Both the position numbers and the translations under genes were made by a program. This document shows, piece after piece, positions 45,444-56,286 of a stretch of 64,000 nt of DNA. Every line of letters starts with the position of its first letter. Position 1 is the stretch's first letter. Under the pieces are notes generated by a model. It was not told where the DNA came from and ran no database searches. It was given only the letters and a program-made list of their open reading frames with translations. This DNA comes from Scedosporium boydii (lineage: Eukaryota > Ascomycota > Sordariomycetes > Microascales > Microascaceae): contig NJFT01000105.1 of assembly GCA_002221725.1 (NCBI GenBank), forward strand, positions 62,001 to 126,000. The letters run 5' to 3'.

Positions 45444-46898
45444 TTAAAGCCCATCCACCAACACACCTCTCTTTCTACTTTGTACCCCTGCAAAGCGGCT
45501 CAGAAAAAGATCGATGTCCTCCCCGCGCCGGTCTTCAGGCGTGCTGTGGCAATGATCTAACAGAACATGGCATAGCCTGTAAGACCAACCGACTCGTCCG
45601 CCGTATTCGCCAGGCACCAGGGGATACGAGTCTAGAGTGTCGCCGCGCGTAGGCCCGCCAATGGGAGCGCCGTGCTGCAACAGCAGGCGGACGACAGCTA
45701 GCTGGGCGGCTGCACCCTCTCCGTCCTGGTTCTTGTCATAGGGGCTTGTGTCGCCGAGGAGGTCGTCGATATCATACTTGATGGGCAGCTTGCGTCGCCG
45801 CGTTTTGGGCGCAGGTTGCACATCCATCCCGGCCTCTAAGAGCAGAGGCAGAAGCTTCAACATGGCGGGATAGCCGAGACCCACCAACTGGGGCCAGAGG
45901 CACATGCCCACGTCGGGATCGGCGCCCAGGTCGAGGAGGTGTTGTAGTATGTGCGCAATTGTCTCTACATGGTTTGTGGTCTGACTACCTCTACAAGAGG
46001 ACAACACAGCCCGCAGCATACTGCTCGCTTGGCTTACCGTCAAGTGGTCGGAGAATGTGGGCAACTGGAGTACCTCCCAGGCCGACAGCCATCTCGATGC
46101 AAACGGGAAGTCACAGAATAGGTTGTCTGGCACTTCTGCACCATGCCGAACCAGCGCTCTCACGAGCTGTGGGACGTCGGACGGGCATCTGAGCTGGTAA
46201 AAGGCCAGTAGCTCTGTGGGATCGCCTTCTATGTGTTGGCTGGCTAGAAACTGCTCGGTCAGCTCGGCCCGCCCGAGCGCACATGCCATGTGTACGATGG
46301 TTGGCATCTGTCGAGCGTGCCCCTCCTGTCGTAGATTTGGGTGAGCGCTGTTGGCGAGCAGCAGAAGCGCAGTAGAGATGCGGTTCGCCAAGACTGACAA
46401 GCAGAGTGCCGTGATTTTTGACCCGGGTATAGGCATGTCGATGCTGGCCCCATGCTCGACCAGCCACGCTACAATATCGTCCAAACCTTTCAGCACCACC
46501 ACGTGAAGAGGCGACAACGAAGGACAGCCCATGAACCGCACCAAAGCCATTTGCGGCATAACAACTCCGGCTGCTCTATCAAGCTCGAGCCAGCCCGGGG
46601 GATAAGTGGATTCGCGGCAGCGGTCAAGGGCAGCAGAGTCTGGGCGGCAATACCGGGCGACTTTGTCAAGAATAGTGAGAGCGGTCGTTAGAGTCTCTGG
46701 CTTGTTTGGGTCGGCATTTTCCACGGCCCAAAAGACGGCAGATCGCGTCCTCGTATCTTCTGGGAGGGCATGTAGCCGGTATAACAGCGGCTCCAGCAGC
46801 GACCGATACGCGCGACTGGTGGAGTTGAACCTGGCGAGGCGACCACGCGTTAGGTTTTCGCCGACCATGCAGACCAGCTCATTGGGAAGCCTGTGCAT
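45444..46898 (-). CDS. F-box protein with ankyrin repeats
   Basis: Single exon, 484 residues. Residues 1-45 form an F-box (LPNELVCMVGENLTRGRLARFNSTSRAYRSLLEPLLYR), the SKP1-binding module of SCF ubiquitin ligases. Ankyrin-like units follow: SLSPLHVVVLKGLDDIVAWLVEHGASID, TALCLSVLANRISTALLLLANSAHPN and VHMACALGRAELTEQF, with further degenerate units to about residue 445 (LAVVRLLLQHGAPIGG). The likely role is substrate recruitment for ubiquitination through the ankyrin face; the substrate is unknown. Fungal genomes carry many such variable F-box/ankyrin genes. The start at 46898 places the F-box at the very N-terminus, as in relatives. The C-terminal 40 residues are unstructured-looking. Confidence 0.85.
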   Translation of the reverse strand: MHRLPNELVCMVGENLTRGRLARFNSTSRAYRSLLEPLLYRLHALPEDTRTRSAVFWAVENADPNKPETLTTALTILDKVARYCRPDSAALDRCRESTYPPGWLELDRAAGVVMPQMALVRFMGCPSLSPLHVVVLKGLDDIVAWLVEHGASIDMPIPGSKITALCLSVLANRISTALLLLANSAHPNLRQEGHARQMPTIVHMACALGRAELTEQFLASQHIEGDPTELLAFYQLRCPSDVPQLVRALVRHGAEVPDNLFCDFPFASRWLSAWEVLQLPTFSDHLTVSQASSMLRAVLSSCRGSQTTNHVETIAHILQHLLDLGADPDVGMCLWPQLVGLGYPAMLKLLPLLLEAGMDVQPAPKTRRRKLPIKYDIDDLLGDTSPYDKNQDGEGAAAQLAVVRLLLQHGAPIGGPTRGDTLDSYPLVPGEYGGRVGWSYRLCHVLLDHCHSTPEDRRGEDIDLFLSRFAGVQSRKRGVLVDGL

Positions 46899-48897
46899 TA
46901 CGTTAGCGGTTGCATGTAGGTTTGCAACAAGACTTGACTTGACGTCTTACGTCTTCTGAAAGGAACGAAGATCCGTACTTTGATAGAATATTTATGGCAC
47001 CAATTTGGGCGGGTTCTGCCTGCGGGTCCAGCGACGCATTGTCCAGGATGTAGGACATTGGAATACTCTCCAAATCGAGTAAGCTGAGAGCGTGTAGTAA
47101 ACAAAGACCAGGAAGCAAAGACTATAGTAGTTTGCCGTAAAGAAGAAGAGCACAGGATGGGGGATTGGCGGTAGTCCTTGGAGGGAGATGGAAAGGCAGG
47201 TTGCAGACAGCCAACAATTAGACAATTCCAGGGGTTCGTCAACAATGAAGTGCGAGTCTTCGAACGTTGACACTGAGTAAGCAGCATTGAACCTTCCAAT
47301 TGTGGCTGCATTGTCAAAATGGCCGTTGTTGCCTTTGGCTTTGGTCGCTTTGTTATAATCGGAAGGGGCGATCCATTGCCTCGATCGCTGAGGTGTCCGC
47401 TAATTTGGCGTGTACAACGAGAGTGATCGAGACTTCGACTCTAGTCTGGAGCAAGTAATGTGCAAGACGGAAAGGGCCTGTTGAAACGATGGCGAATGAT
47501 TCAAGCCGCTATCGCTATGATAGCCAGCGACAATGTAGGTCTGGAGTTTGTACTTCGTAGATCTGGCGGGTTGTTGTGGTAATGTCGATGATCAAGATGT
47601 AAGTGATTCTAGCAATGGGGGGTGTGTCCGCCGTGCCGCGCTCCCCGTCTTTGTGGGTCATGGGAAGGAAACGCCGAAATTGATGGCTTCCTCTGCGTCA
47701 AGGCTGCTATCTCCCTGGCCTTGCGCGATCCTCGCGTTGACGAGCTCATACATGAGTTTCACGATGCCGGCAGTCTTACCAGCAGAGTGGATGTGTCGAA
47801 GGGAATATTGGTAAACTTGTAAGATACAAGACAGTGCCAAGGGCTCAGAGAAGAAATAATAGAACTAGCCACTGAACTTGACAACTTAATACTTCATTGA
47901 AAACATGATTGTTTTCGAACCTGAAAAGAAACCAAAGAAATGAGTCAATCCAATTGTACAACTCCCTGCGTACTGTCTTTATCCGGAACATCCTTTTCCC
48001 AGAACCTGGCAGCTTCTCCATCCTTGGAAGAATCCTCTATGTAAGTTTACTTACACGGGTGCCCTTGTCACCAATGGCACTTTCATCACCGTCTCAGGGA
48101 TAGGCAAGCTTTAAAAGTTTGTTCAACATTGTAAATAATACGAAGCGTTTTTAATTACAAGGTAATAATATTGACCGTCGAGTTTTCGATCTGGCTCATG
48201 CTGTGTGCAAAAAAGATTTGGAAGCAGATGGTGCCAGACACTTTCGCTCCAAAGAGCAGAGGTTGTCGAATGTAGACCAAGACTCGGGCTGTCTTTTTTA
48301 CGCAGACGGACCCGGACTAACCAGAATTCCCAAAGTACGTGTTTAAAGTCCCATGAAATGACTAACGACGACGATCTCGCAAAGCGGGTAGCTCCCAGTG
48401 GCGGATACGCAACATGTCGGATAAGTTCAATGGCGAGACGAATTCCTGCGTTGGCAATTGGACAGACGAGACACTTGAGTCTTCGAGATGTCTGGTGATA
48501 GTGGGGTAGTAATCTGCATCAGGGTCCAGTCCAGCCCAGGTCCCAAGATGTCGTGTGTCGTCTTAGTGGATTTTCCCCAGATGGCGAAATAATCTAGGAG
48601 GAAAAAAAAGAGAAAAATAGTGGGGTGAAAAATGCTTGATGTTGTTACGCAACACCAGCGTCCCGTCCTCAAGAAGGTTACAGAGAGAGCACTTGATGTT
48701 GTATATACGAGAAAATTCCTGCCTTGGTTGACAACTTGAAAGTCGGCTCTGCCTCAGAGCGACGATTATGATTCTCGGTCATTGATGTGTACTCCGTAGT
48801 TGAGCCTGTACAAGCTACAAAGTACACGAGGACACCGAATCCGAGTGCGACGCCGACTCCGTTTGTACTTTTCCTATTTGGTAGTGTTGGAGAAGAA

Positions 48898-48965
48898 AGA
48901 GTCATACTTTGTAGTTGCCCCAGGTACAGAATGCAGAATGCAGGTGCGAGTGACTGTGTGACTCT
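48898..48965. promoter_or_regulatory. Two near-consensus CPC1/GCN4 sites upstream of trp3
   Basis: AGAGTCA (48898-48904) and TGACTCT (48959-48965) each differ by one base from TGA(C/G)TCA, the site of the general amino-acid control activator. They sit about 185-250 bp upstream of the trp3 ATG, the usual range. Tryptophan synthase is a classical target of that control, so these are candidates only. Confidence 0.3.
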
Positions 48966-49008
48966 ACTTTCGAAGTGTACAACTCTACTTTGTCCCCAGA
49001 CGACAAAA

Positions 49009-49016
49009 TATAAAAA
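49009..49016 (+). promoter_or_regulatory. TATA-like box of trp3
   Basis: TATAAAAA, about 140 bp upstream of the trp3 start codon. Confidence 0.45.
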
Positions 49017-49148
49017 AAGCGATACTTTTCGCCTCCGATTTGGATTCCGACCCCAATTGACCATCCAACCTACTCCATTCCTTCTTTTTCCTCCCTGTGC
49101 CTTCGTCTGTTTCTATACCCGGTCACATTGATCCCATCTGCCATCATC

Positions 49149-51839
49149 ATGGAGGGCCTCCGCCAGACATTCCGCCGTTGCAAGGCCCAGAAGAGGGTAA
49201 TGTTTTTTCAACCCCGCCCCCTCCATGTTCCATGTGCCCCGCCATCCATCAAAAAAAGAGAATGGGGAAAAAGTCTGATGGCAAAATATTTGACACTATC
49301 GCCAGCAAGACTGAAACTGGAGGACGGATTTATGAAAGGAAACCCTGCTAACGAGTTCAATTGGCAAACTTGACAGGCCGCGCTCGTTACCTATGTTACT
49401 GCTGGTTTCCCCAAGCCCGAAGACACCCCCAACATCCTTCTCGCCCTTGAGAAGGGAGGCGCAGGTACGATATATGACACATACCATGGGCCATAACCGA
49501 TGGCCCGTGAATCCTCACCTCCAAATCCCCTGGCACTCCCCTGAACCGCATCGAGAGTATACGACGGGACTGACACTTGCTTGACTCACACAGATGTCAT
49601 TGAAGTCGGCGCACCCTTCAGCGACCCCATCGCTGACGGTCCCACCATCCAGACCTCCAACACCGTATGTTTGGCCTTTCCCCCCCAACCGACCCAGACG
49701 ATATACAATATCCTGCGAAGTCACCTCTGACTAACCGTCGGGACTCTGAATAGGTTGCCCTGAGAAATGGCGTCACTCTCGAATCCACTATCCAGATGAT
49801 CCAGGACGCCCGATCCAGAGGCCTCAAGGCCCCCGTGTTGATCATGGGCTACTACAACCCTCTCCTTAAATACGGCGAGGACCGGCTGCTCCAGCGCTGC
49901 AAGGAGGCTGGTGTCAATGGCTTCATTGTCGTCGACTTGCCTCCCGAGGAGGCCGTCTCCTTCCGCCAGCTGTGCTCTCGTGGCGGGTAAGTTCCTGTGC
50001 CCGCTTCTTTGTCTTTGTACAATAGTGTCGTAAGACCAACATTTTGAGGAACAGCCATGTCCGCTAACTCCCGACCAACAGTCTCTCATATGTGCCCCTC
50101 ATTGCCCCCGCCACCTCCGACGCCCGCATGAGGATCCTCTGCAAACTCGCCGACTCCTTCATCTACGTCGTCTCTCGCATGGGCGTCACCGGAGCCACCG
50201 GATCCCTCAGCACCTCCCTCCCCGACCTCATCAAACGCGTCAAGCAGTACAGCGGCGACAAGCCCGCCGTTATCGGTTTCGGTGTCAGCACCCGCGAGCA
50301 CTTCCTCAGCGTTGCCGATATTGCCGATGGTGTCGTCGTGGGTAGCCAGATCATTACCACCCTGAACAATTCCGACCCCGACAGCTACTTCGAGGATGTA
50401 AGTAAATATTGCGCCTACCTCTGTGGCCGCGAAACCATCGAGACTCTCGAGGGCGGTGCCAATGCCGACCTTGTCGAGAGGGGCGTGACCCCTGCCGTCG
50501 AGCACAACATTTCCGAGGAGCAGGACCAAGCCCTAGTTGCCCAGCTAGCCGCCCTTCACGGCAAGATCCCCGACCGATTCGGCGAATTTGGTGGGCAGTA
50601 CGTGCCCGAGAGCTTGATGGACTGCCTCACCGAGCTGGAGGATGGCTTCAACAAAGCCAAGAATGACCCGTCCTTCTGGGATGAGTTCAGGTCATTTTAC
50701 GACTACATGGGCCGTCCGGGACACTTGCACCTGGCCGAGCGGCTGACGGAGCACGCTGGTGGCGCCAATATCTGGTTGAAGCGAGAGGACTTGAATCATA
50801 CTGGCAGTCACAAGATTAACAACGCCATTGGTCAGATTCTCCTGGCGAGGAGGTTGGGCAAGACAAGGATTATTGCGGAGACGGGTGCTGGACAACACGG
50901 TGTCGCTACCGCGACCGTGTGTGCCAAGTTTGGCATGCCCTGTGCCGTCTTCATGGGCGCCGTAAGTGATCCTGAGTACTCTTTTGAAAAGCCGCCAACG
51001 CTGAAGAATATAATGCTGACCAATCAATTATCTAGGAGGACGTCCGTCGTCAGGCCCTCAACGTTTTCCGTATGCGTCTCCTTGGTGCCGAGGTCATCCC
51101 CGTAGAGGCCGGCACCCGAACCCTCCGTGATGCCGTCAACGAAGCCCTGCGTCACTGGGTCGTCCACCTTGAGACTACCCACTATCTCATCGGCTCCGCT
51201 ATCGGCCCCCATCCCTTCCCCACCATTGTACGAACCTTCCAGTCCGTCATTGGTGAGGAGACGAAGGAACAACTGCGCGAGAAGCGTGGCAAGCTCCCAG
51301 ATGCCGTCGTGGCCTGTGTCGGTGGTGGCAGCAACGCCGTCGGCATGTTCTACCCCTTCTCAAACGATCTCAGCGTGAGGCTCGTCGGTTTCGAGGCCGG
51401 AGGCGATGGCATCGACACGCCGCGCCACAGCGCCACCCTTACTGCCGGTAGCCACGGTGTGCTTCACGGTGTGCGCACCTACGTCCTTCAGGACACTCAC
51501 GGCCAAATCGGGGATACCCACTCGGTGTCCGCAGGTCTCGATTACCCCGGCGTCGGACCCGAGCTGTCCTCGTGGAAGGATAGCGGAAGGGCCGAGTTCC
51601 GCGCTGTGACGGACGCGCAGGCTTTCGAGGGCTTCAGGCTCATTAGCCAGCTCGAGGGTATCATCCCCGCGTTGGAGTCGGCGCACGGTATCTATGGTGG
51701 TATCGAGCTGGCCAAGACGATGAAGAAGGGAGAGGATTTGGTGATTTGTGTGAGTGGGCGGGGTGATAAGGATGTGCAGAGTGTAGCGGATGAGTTGCCG
51801 AAGATTGGACCCGTGATTGGGTGGGATTTGAGGTTTTAG
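49149..51839 (+). CDS. trp3: Bifunctional tryptophan synthase (alpha-beta fusion)
   Basis: Six exons: 49149-49196, 49377-49464, 49594-49664, 49754-49986, 50082-50961 and 51036-51839; 707 residues, matching the usual fungal length. The alpha half (to about residue 270) cleaves indole-3-glycerol phosphate: [17 protein letters not shown] holds the catalytic Glu and Asp, with [14 protein letters not shown] and GFGVSTREH. The beta half condenses indole with serine using [14 protein letters not shown], the Schiff-base lysine in [25 protein letters not shown], the phosphate loop [12 protein letters not shown] and SGRGDKD. A linker of about 50 residues ([15 protein letters not shown] to [11 protein letters not shown]) tunnels the two. 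A GTAAGT at 50401 lies in this linker but is read through as [10 protein letters not shown]. The first exon encodes only 16 residues. Confidence 0.98.
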
Positions 51840-52157
51840 GTGGGAGGAGGTGGACCTAGAAATGGGCATTATGCTTCACTTGGTATATATAGTTTGGTCA
51901 CTTGTCGATAGGTAATGGAAAGGATTCATCACCTTTTCTGTCTCGGATTGGTAGTTGATGTGTTGTCTGTATTTGGTGTACATATTGATACAATGGCAAA
52001 ATGGTGTTGGGGTAACTAAGAAAACATGGAACTCTCTCCTCTATCAGTATCCGAAAATCCCATCGAGTCTAATCGCACAAAGAGGTTCCGATTCAAGTCG
52101 TGTCGAAGTGGGTGTCGATGCCGTTTCCGATCCGAGAAATGTCGAATTTCGCCACAA
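51840..52157. other. Short convergent 3' region
   Basis: 318 bp between the trp3 and bL28m stop codons; no gene. Long frames over 52026-52793 on the plus strand are antisense shadows of bL28m. Confidence 0.45.
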
Positions 52158-52925
52158 TCAAGCCGTCTTCGGTGTAGTATCGGTCTCGCCCTCAGCCTCA
52201 AAACCCTCGGGCGCCTCGCCGTCCACCCACTTAACCCTCACATCAACATTCCCATCCCCAAAAGAATACTCCTCCTCCAACATCTCCTTCTCCCTCCTCT
52301 CCAAAATATCCCTCGTCTTCTTGCTCAACGGCCCAGGCGTAGCATAATCCATCGCGATCCAAACCAACTCCTCCCTCTTCAGCGCCTCCTTCTCCCCATC
52401 CTCGGCTTCCTTGACCTGCACGCCCAACTTCTCCCTCTCAGCCGCGAACTTTTCCCTCATCCTCGGCGTCTGCATAACGAGCCATCGCAACCTCCACCCC
52501 GCGGGGCCCAACTCCTCAATCCTCCGCTTGCCATGCCCCGTCAAATACTCGTCCAACCCGCCCTCTTTCTTGATGGTTCGGAGCACGCGGGTCGTAAGGC
52601 GCGTCTTGACCCAGGCCTCGAGGGAGGCGCTCCAGAGCTTCTTGCGGTGGACGTTGGGTTTCCAGGTTCGTGGGGTGCGGGTGTCGTTGCGGCCGGAGAC
52701 GTTGTTGCCGAAGCGGATGCGGGAGAAGCCGTACAGGCCGTTGTTGGATTGTTTGTAGACGGTTCGGGGGCCCGGGGGGTAGAGGGGGGTTAGGGGGGAG
52801 GGGATCTTGTGGGCTTGGATGGTCTTTGTGAGGGTTGGGGCGGTTGTGGAGAAGGTGCGGGTTGAGGGCGTGGAGGAGATGGTTAGGCGGGTGAGGGCGG
52901 CGCGGAGGGGGGTTTGTTGCGCCAT
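52158..52925 (-). CDS. MRPL24: Mitochondrial large-subunit ribosomal protein bL28m
   Basis: Single exon, 255 residues. Residues 1-35 are Thr/Ser/Arg-rich without acidic residues (TRLTISSTPSTRTFSTTAPTL), a mitochondrial presequence. The bacterial L28 core follows: YKQSNNGLYGFSRIRFGNNVS, then RTWKPNVHRKKLWSASL and RLTTRVLRTIKKEGGLDEYL, the conserved ending of the core. The C-terminal 120 residues are the fungal mitochondrial extension, acidic at the end (VKWVDGEAPEGFEAEGETD). In yeast nomenclature the protein is Mrpl24. It is convergent with trp3 and divergent from the gene at 53355. Confidence 0.93.
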   Translation of the reverse strand: MAQQTPLRAALTRLTISSTPSTRTFSTTAPTLTKTIQAHKIPSPLTPLYPPGPRTVYKQSNNGLYGFSRIRFGNNVSGRNDTRTPRTWKPNVHRKKLWSASLEAWVKTRLTTRVLRTIKKEGGLDEYLTGHGKRRIEELGPAGWRLRWLVMQTPRMREKFAAEREKLGVQVKEAEDGEKEALKREELVWIAMDYATPGPLSKKTRDILERREKEMLEEEYSFGDGNVDVRVKWVDGEAPEGFEAEGETDTTPKTA

Positions 52926-53354
52926 TTTGAACTCGATTGGTCGTCTTTTGCCCGGAGTGGCTGTGGACGGGTGGTTCGCTTGTTGGAGAGGCCGCGGGGG
53001 GAATTGGCGGTGCGGAACCTCGATTGGCCGTCTTGAAGCTGGTGATGTGGTTTAGCGATGATGAAGCTTGAAGTTTTTCTGGATGGAAATTCTCGAGATG
53101 CTGATTATGTAAGGGGGTCACCTGATAACGTGTCTGGTTCCTGGCTTCTGGTGTTCCTGTGAGTGGGTCCCGCCCAAGCTCTACGGTCCCCCACATCACC
53201 AGAGCGGCCTAAGCTCTTGAGCATATCCTAATTCAAGGATCTCAACTACCAGAGCAAGCTACCCTCAAAAATCATCAATTGATGCATTGTGGGAAACAGG
53301 GTAACTTTTAGAAGAAGAAAATTTCTAAGGATACCCGGATGTTCTATACTCAAC
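52926..53354. promoter_or_regulatory. Divergent promoter region bL28m / gene at 53355
   Basis: 429 bp separating two start codons. No TATA box stands out. An in-frame ATG at 53289 lies upstream of the chosen start of the plus-strand gene. Confidence 0.4.
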
Positions 53355-54515
53355 ATGTTCCCACCTGTCGAACCGTCTGTTCTCGAGAACAACCCCGACT
53401 TCGCGACCCTTTACGCGACACTCACCAAGTCGATACTGAATCCAGACGGGACCACGAGAGCAGACCCTTCTGCCAAGTCTAGAGAAGCTGTCCATGAAGT
53501 AAGGATGATCTCCCTCAACTCTCTCCATCCCCTTACTCATTGGCCGCTCATTGGCTCGCTATTCATCTCCCAGGCTTTAAGGAGCTAACTGTCCCAGGAA
53601 CTCCAAGCCCACCGCCTCAAAGCCGCAAAGCGCCACCTCCTAGCCTCAGCCGTCTCCTCCGTCCCCGAACCAACACGCACTTCCTCAAGAGACCCTCCCC
53701 TCCCAGAGCCCTTACTCGATCTTCTCGTCCTCCTCCCACCTCTCCTCAGCGACCCTCCCACGCCAGACTCGACGGCCCGGCTCTTTGCGCACCCACCGCT
53801 CTCACACCTCGCGGAGCTCCTGCCTCTCCTAGCGCCGCTCATATCCCGTTCTCTCCACAATTCGGCACTCGCCATCGCGCGGGTCGTTTCGCCCTCGACG
53901 AATCCGTCGTACCTCCACCGCACGATACCGACTCTCCCGCAGACCATTGCCTCACTCTCCTCTTCGCTCGCACTCACACCACCGCCTCCACAACCGCCCA
54001 CAACAACATCCAGAAAATCGTCCATCTCTACGATCGCTTCCCCCACCAACCTCCCAGCCACCCTCCTTACCCACCGCCAAACCCTAACCTCCACCCTGCT
54101 CCTCCCCCTCCTCAACACCCAAACCAAAACCCTAACAACCCTCATCCACGCCCTCGAATCCAAGCACGCCTCCCCCTCCCGCTCCCTCCAGCTCCGCGCA
54201 ACACACCTCTCCCTCGCCTCCCAAACATCCCACCTCTCTGCACAGATCAACCTCATCCTCTTGCGCGCTACGGTTTTTTACCCGCCCGAGGTGCGTAGGG
54301 CACTGGCGAACTACGCGGCGCATTTGCGAGACGCGCGTGTTAGGGCTGAGGAGAGGGTGAGGGATCTGGAGGCGGAGTTGGGGGAGTTTGGGGTTGGGGT
54401 TGAGGGCGGGGAGGGGAAGGAGAGGGTTTTGAGGGAGATGGCGAGGGTGTATGGGGGGATGAGGGGGGAGGTTGAGGAGGTCAAGGGAGATTTGGAGAGG
54501 TTACGGGGGAGGTGA
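53355..54515 (+). CDS. Conserved-looking helical protein of unknown function
   Basis: Two exons, 53355-53498 and 53598-54515 (intron 99 nt, GTAAGG...CAG with AGCTAACTG as branch site); 353 residues. N-terminal block: VEPSVLENNPDFATLYATL, then SILNPDGTTRADPSA and VHEELQAHRLKAAKRHLLA. The middle is Leu/Pro/Ser/Thr-rich and helical (LLDLLVLLPPLLSDPP, HLAELLPLLAPLISRS). The C-terminus is a charged coiled coil from about residue 270 (RRALANYAAHLRDARVRAEERVRDLEAELGE). Codon use shifts from C-ending to G-ending codons in the last 90 residues, so the plus strand is pyrimidine-rich and then purine-rich. I recognise no domain and assign no function. The start at MFPPVEP was chosen because the conserved-looking part begins there. 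Confidence 0.7.
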
Positions 54516-54922
54516 TGGATCGAGCGGAGCTTAGGGATGTTCGACATGGATTTGCGCAGAGTTGTTGCAAATGTCTTCCCTCCAGGCCCATGAGAGGCAG
54601 GAACGAGGAGTTTTTCCAACTACACCAAAACCAAATGCTTGCTTATTGTATAAAATTGGCGGCATATTTAATCCAAACTGAAGGTTGTCCGGGTCTCACA
54701 CAAGCTTGTATCTTTATTCTACAGTCGTAATGATATCTGCAACCATAATATAGTATGACAATGTGGATGGGGCTTATGAGTACCCCTGGCGATCAGACAT
54801 CTTGAAGGTCCGAAGCGGCCTCATAATAAAGTAAATTAGTACCAAACTACCCATAAACGATATAACTCCCAGAGATGCCCATGCCCAGAATCCAGAACTC
54901 CCTCTCCTCCACGTTCAAAGCA
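54516..54922. other. Convergent 3' region, AT-rich
   Basis: About 400 bp between two stop codons; no gene recognised. Base composition falls here compared with the genes to the left and stays low to about 56600. Confidence 0.4.
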
Positions 54923-55504
54923 TCATGACAGCGCAAGTGTAGTAACTCCACACTTCAACATCAGTCTCCGCTTCTTCTCGTTCAACGAGCCACTCGTAGG
55001 TAAACCCAGCGCTTTTAAAATCCGTGTAACCTCAACGACTTCCAAGATAATAGACTAATCAGTAAAACAAACTAACAAAAATAACAATAAAATCACAACC
55101 GTTTTCAAGGTCACAACTCACCTGACAAAGTTTTCAGACTCCTCAGGGTTTGCGGAAACCTTGCAATCTCCTCGTTTGTAAAAACATCCCTTAAAGGAAC
55201 CAAGATGTCTCCATCTTGCCTCGCACTCGAATTCTCCGCGGCTGCTAGGGAATTCGCCTCGCTAAAACCCAACAGTCAGTCTATTCCCCATGTTCTCATC
55301 AATCGGGTCTAAAACCTACTCGACAATAATACGTAAGCTTAACTTGTCAACAGATGTCCTCAGCTCATCGTGTGACCTGACCAAGACGTTGAGAGTGCGT
55401 TGCATCCGCGCCAGCGCTTGCAAGAGGTCGTTTCCTCCTTGAACGGCGGGTAAGTTCTCACACCTCTGAATCAGCTCACCCAGAGACGCAAAACAGCGAG
55501 TCAT
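54923..55504 (-). CDS. Small three-exon hypothetical protein
   Basis: Exons 55504-55320, 55261-55122 and 55038-54923; introns 58 nt (GTAGGT...TTTTAG) and 83 nt (GTGAGT...GGAAG); 146 residues. Blocks: LGELIQRCENLPAVQGGNDLL, ALARMQRTLNVLVRSHDELR (helical), DILVPLRDVFTNEEIARFP and a C-terminal VTRILKALGLPTSGSLNEKKRRL. The combination of an N-terminal helix pair and a final ALGLP...G...EKRRRL element is one I have seen in uncharacterised fungal proteins; no function is known. All three joins close in phase and produce a plausible chain, which is why I list it although no single exon exceeds 62 codons. It lies in an AT-rich pocket beside a transposase fragment. Confidence 0.5.
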
Positions 55505-55917
55505 CTCGCCAAAATCCGGTTGTTACCGCTGCTGTTCCGCTGCCATGGTTTCAACTATCACACACAACCTGTTTCTGATCAGAAAGTAATATACGAATGT
55601 CACAAAAGATGCCTTCGCTCAAAACACTTGACGCGGTTGTTTCAAGCAAACAACAATACCTCCTGGTCAACAACCCCAAAAGCGGGGACCTAATGCCCCA
55701 GTCAGGAACGCCCAAGCCCGCCCGTTGGCGGTTCAGCAACTCAATTGTCTGAAGAATAATCGCCGCGCTCCCATGTGATTCCGCGCAAATTCTGTGCAAT
55801 TCCGCTCCACACACGACAAATCTCCCTAAATTGATCTCTCTGTCCAAGGTCGCGGCAGAAAGTCGTGTCCCAAGCTACATTACATCAAGATAAAATAACC
55901 TCATTAATTAAATAAAA
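55505..55917. other. AT-rich spacer between small gene and transposase fragment
   Basis: Holds a minus-strand open frame (55551-55847, 98 residues) without recognisable features, possibly leader sequence of the gene at 54923-55504 or decayed coding DNA. Confidence 0.35.
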
Positions 55918-56286
55918 TTATATTAAACAGTATCTTCTCCCTCCTTTAAATGTTTCCCTACGGAAGTCAGAGAGGTCAGCACAAGAAAGAGCGCGACTAT
56001 CCTTGGAAGATCGTACTTTTTGAAGAAGTTGATTGGTAACTTCATCTATTCTTTTCTTTGGGCGGCCAGAACGCGGGGCATCAGTAAGATATTCATCTTT
56101 AATAACCAAAGGTTCTTGGTTTGGATCAAATCCGCGTTCAATGGCTCGCGCGAAGATACGGTTTATCGTCCGCTCTGGAATTCCTAGTCGGCATGCGATT
56201 TGGGCCGTAGTTTTGCCTCCAAAAGGGGTTTTTAACGATACAATACAGGCTCGCGTAGCTAGATCTATATTTGAGCCGCGTGGCAT
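55918..56286 (-). mobile_element. Tc1/mariner-type transposase fragment (N-terminal DNA-binding part)
   Basis: Frame of 122 residues starting MPRGSNIDLATRACIVSLK. Residues 8-50 form the first helix-turn-helix (TTAQIACRLGIPERTINRIFARAIERG), followed by the basic linker PRSGRPKKRIDEVTNQLLQKV that precedes the second DNA-binding helix in Tc1/mariner enzymes. Homology stops at about residue 103, and the frame ends in TATAATTTTATTTAATTAA. The DDE catalytic domain is absent, so the copy cannot transpose. No clear terminal inverted repeats were found by eye. The surroundings are AT-rich, compatible with mutation of repeats (RIP), but the HTH frame itself has no internal stops. Confidence 0.7.

Larger units (their letters stand above)
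46899..49148. other. Intergenic, about 2.25 kb, ending in the tryptophan synthase promoter
   Basis: No gene seen on either strand. Octamers ACTTCGTA (47552-47559) and ACTCCGTA (48791-48798) occur. The last 300 bp carry a TATA-like box and two near-matches to the CPC1/GCN4 site, listed separately. Confidence 0.4.

Noticed and set aside
50395..50450. GTAAGT at 50401 as an intron donor in trp3
   Set aside because: Reading through gives the linker ...[10 protein letters not shown] expected for fungal tryptophan synthases, and no phase-compatible acceptor follows.
52026..52793. 255-residue plus-strand frame
   Set aside because: Antisense shadow of the mitochondrial bL28m gene.
53540..54298. 252-residue Pro/Ser-rich plus-strand frame
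   Set aside because: Different frame of the same exon used by the gene at 53355, which joins cleanly to its first exon and has better protein character.
55551..55847. 98-residue minus-strand frame as a separate gene
   Set aside because: No family resemblance, no clear start context; probably leader or decayed sequence, so mentioned only in the spacer entry.
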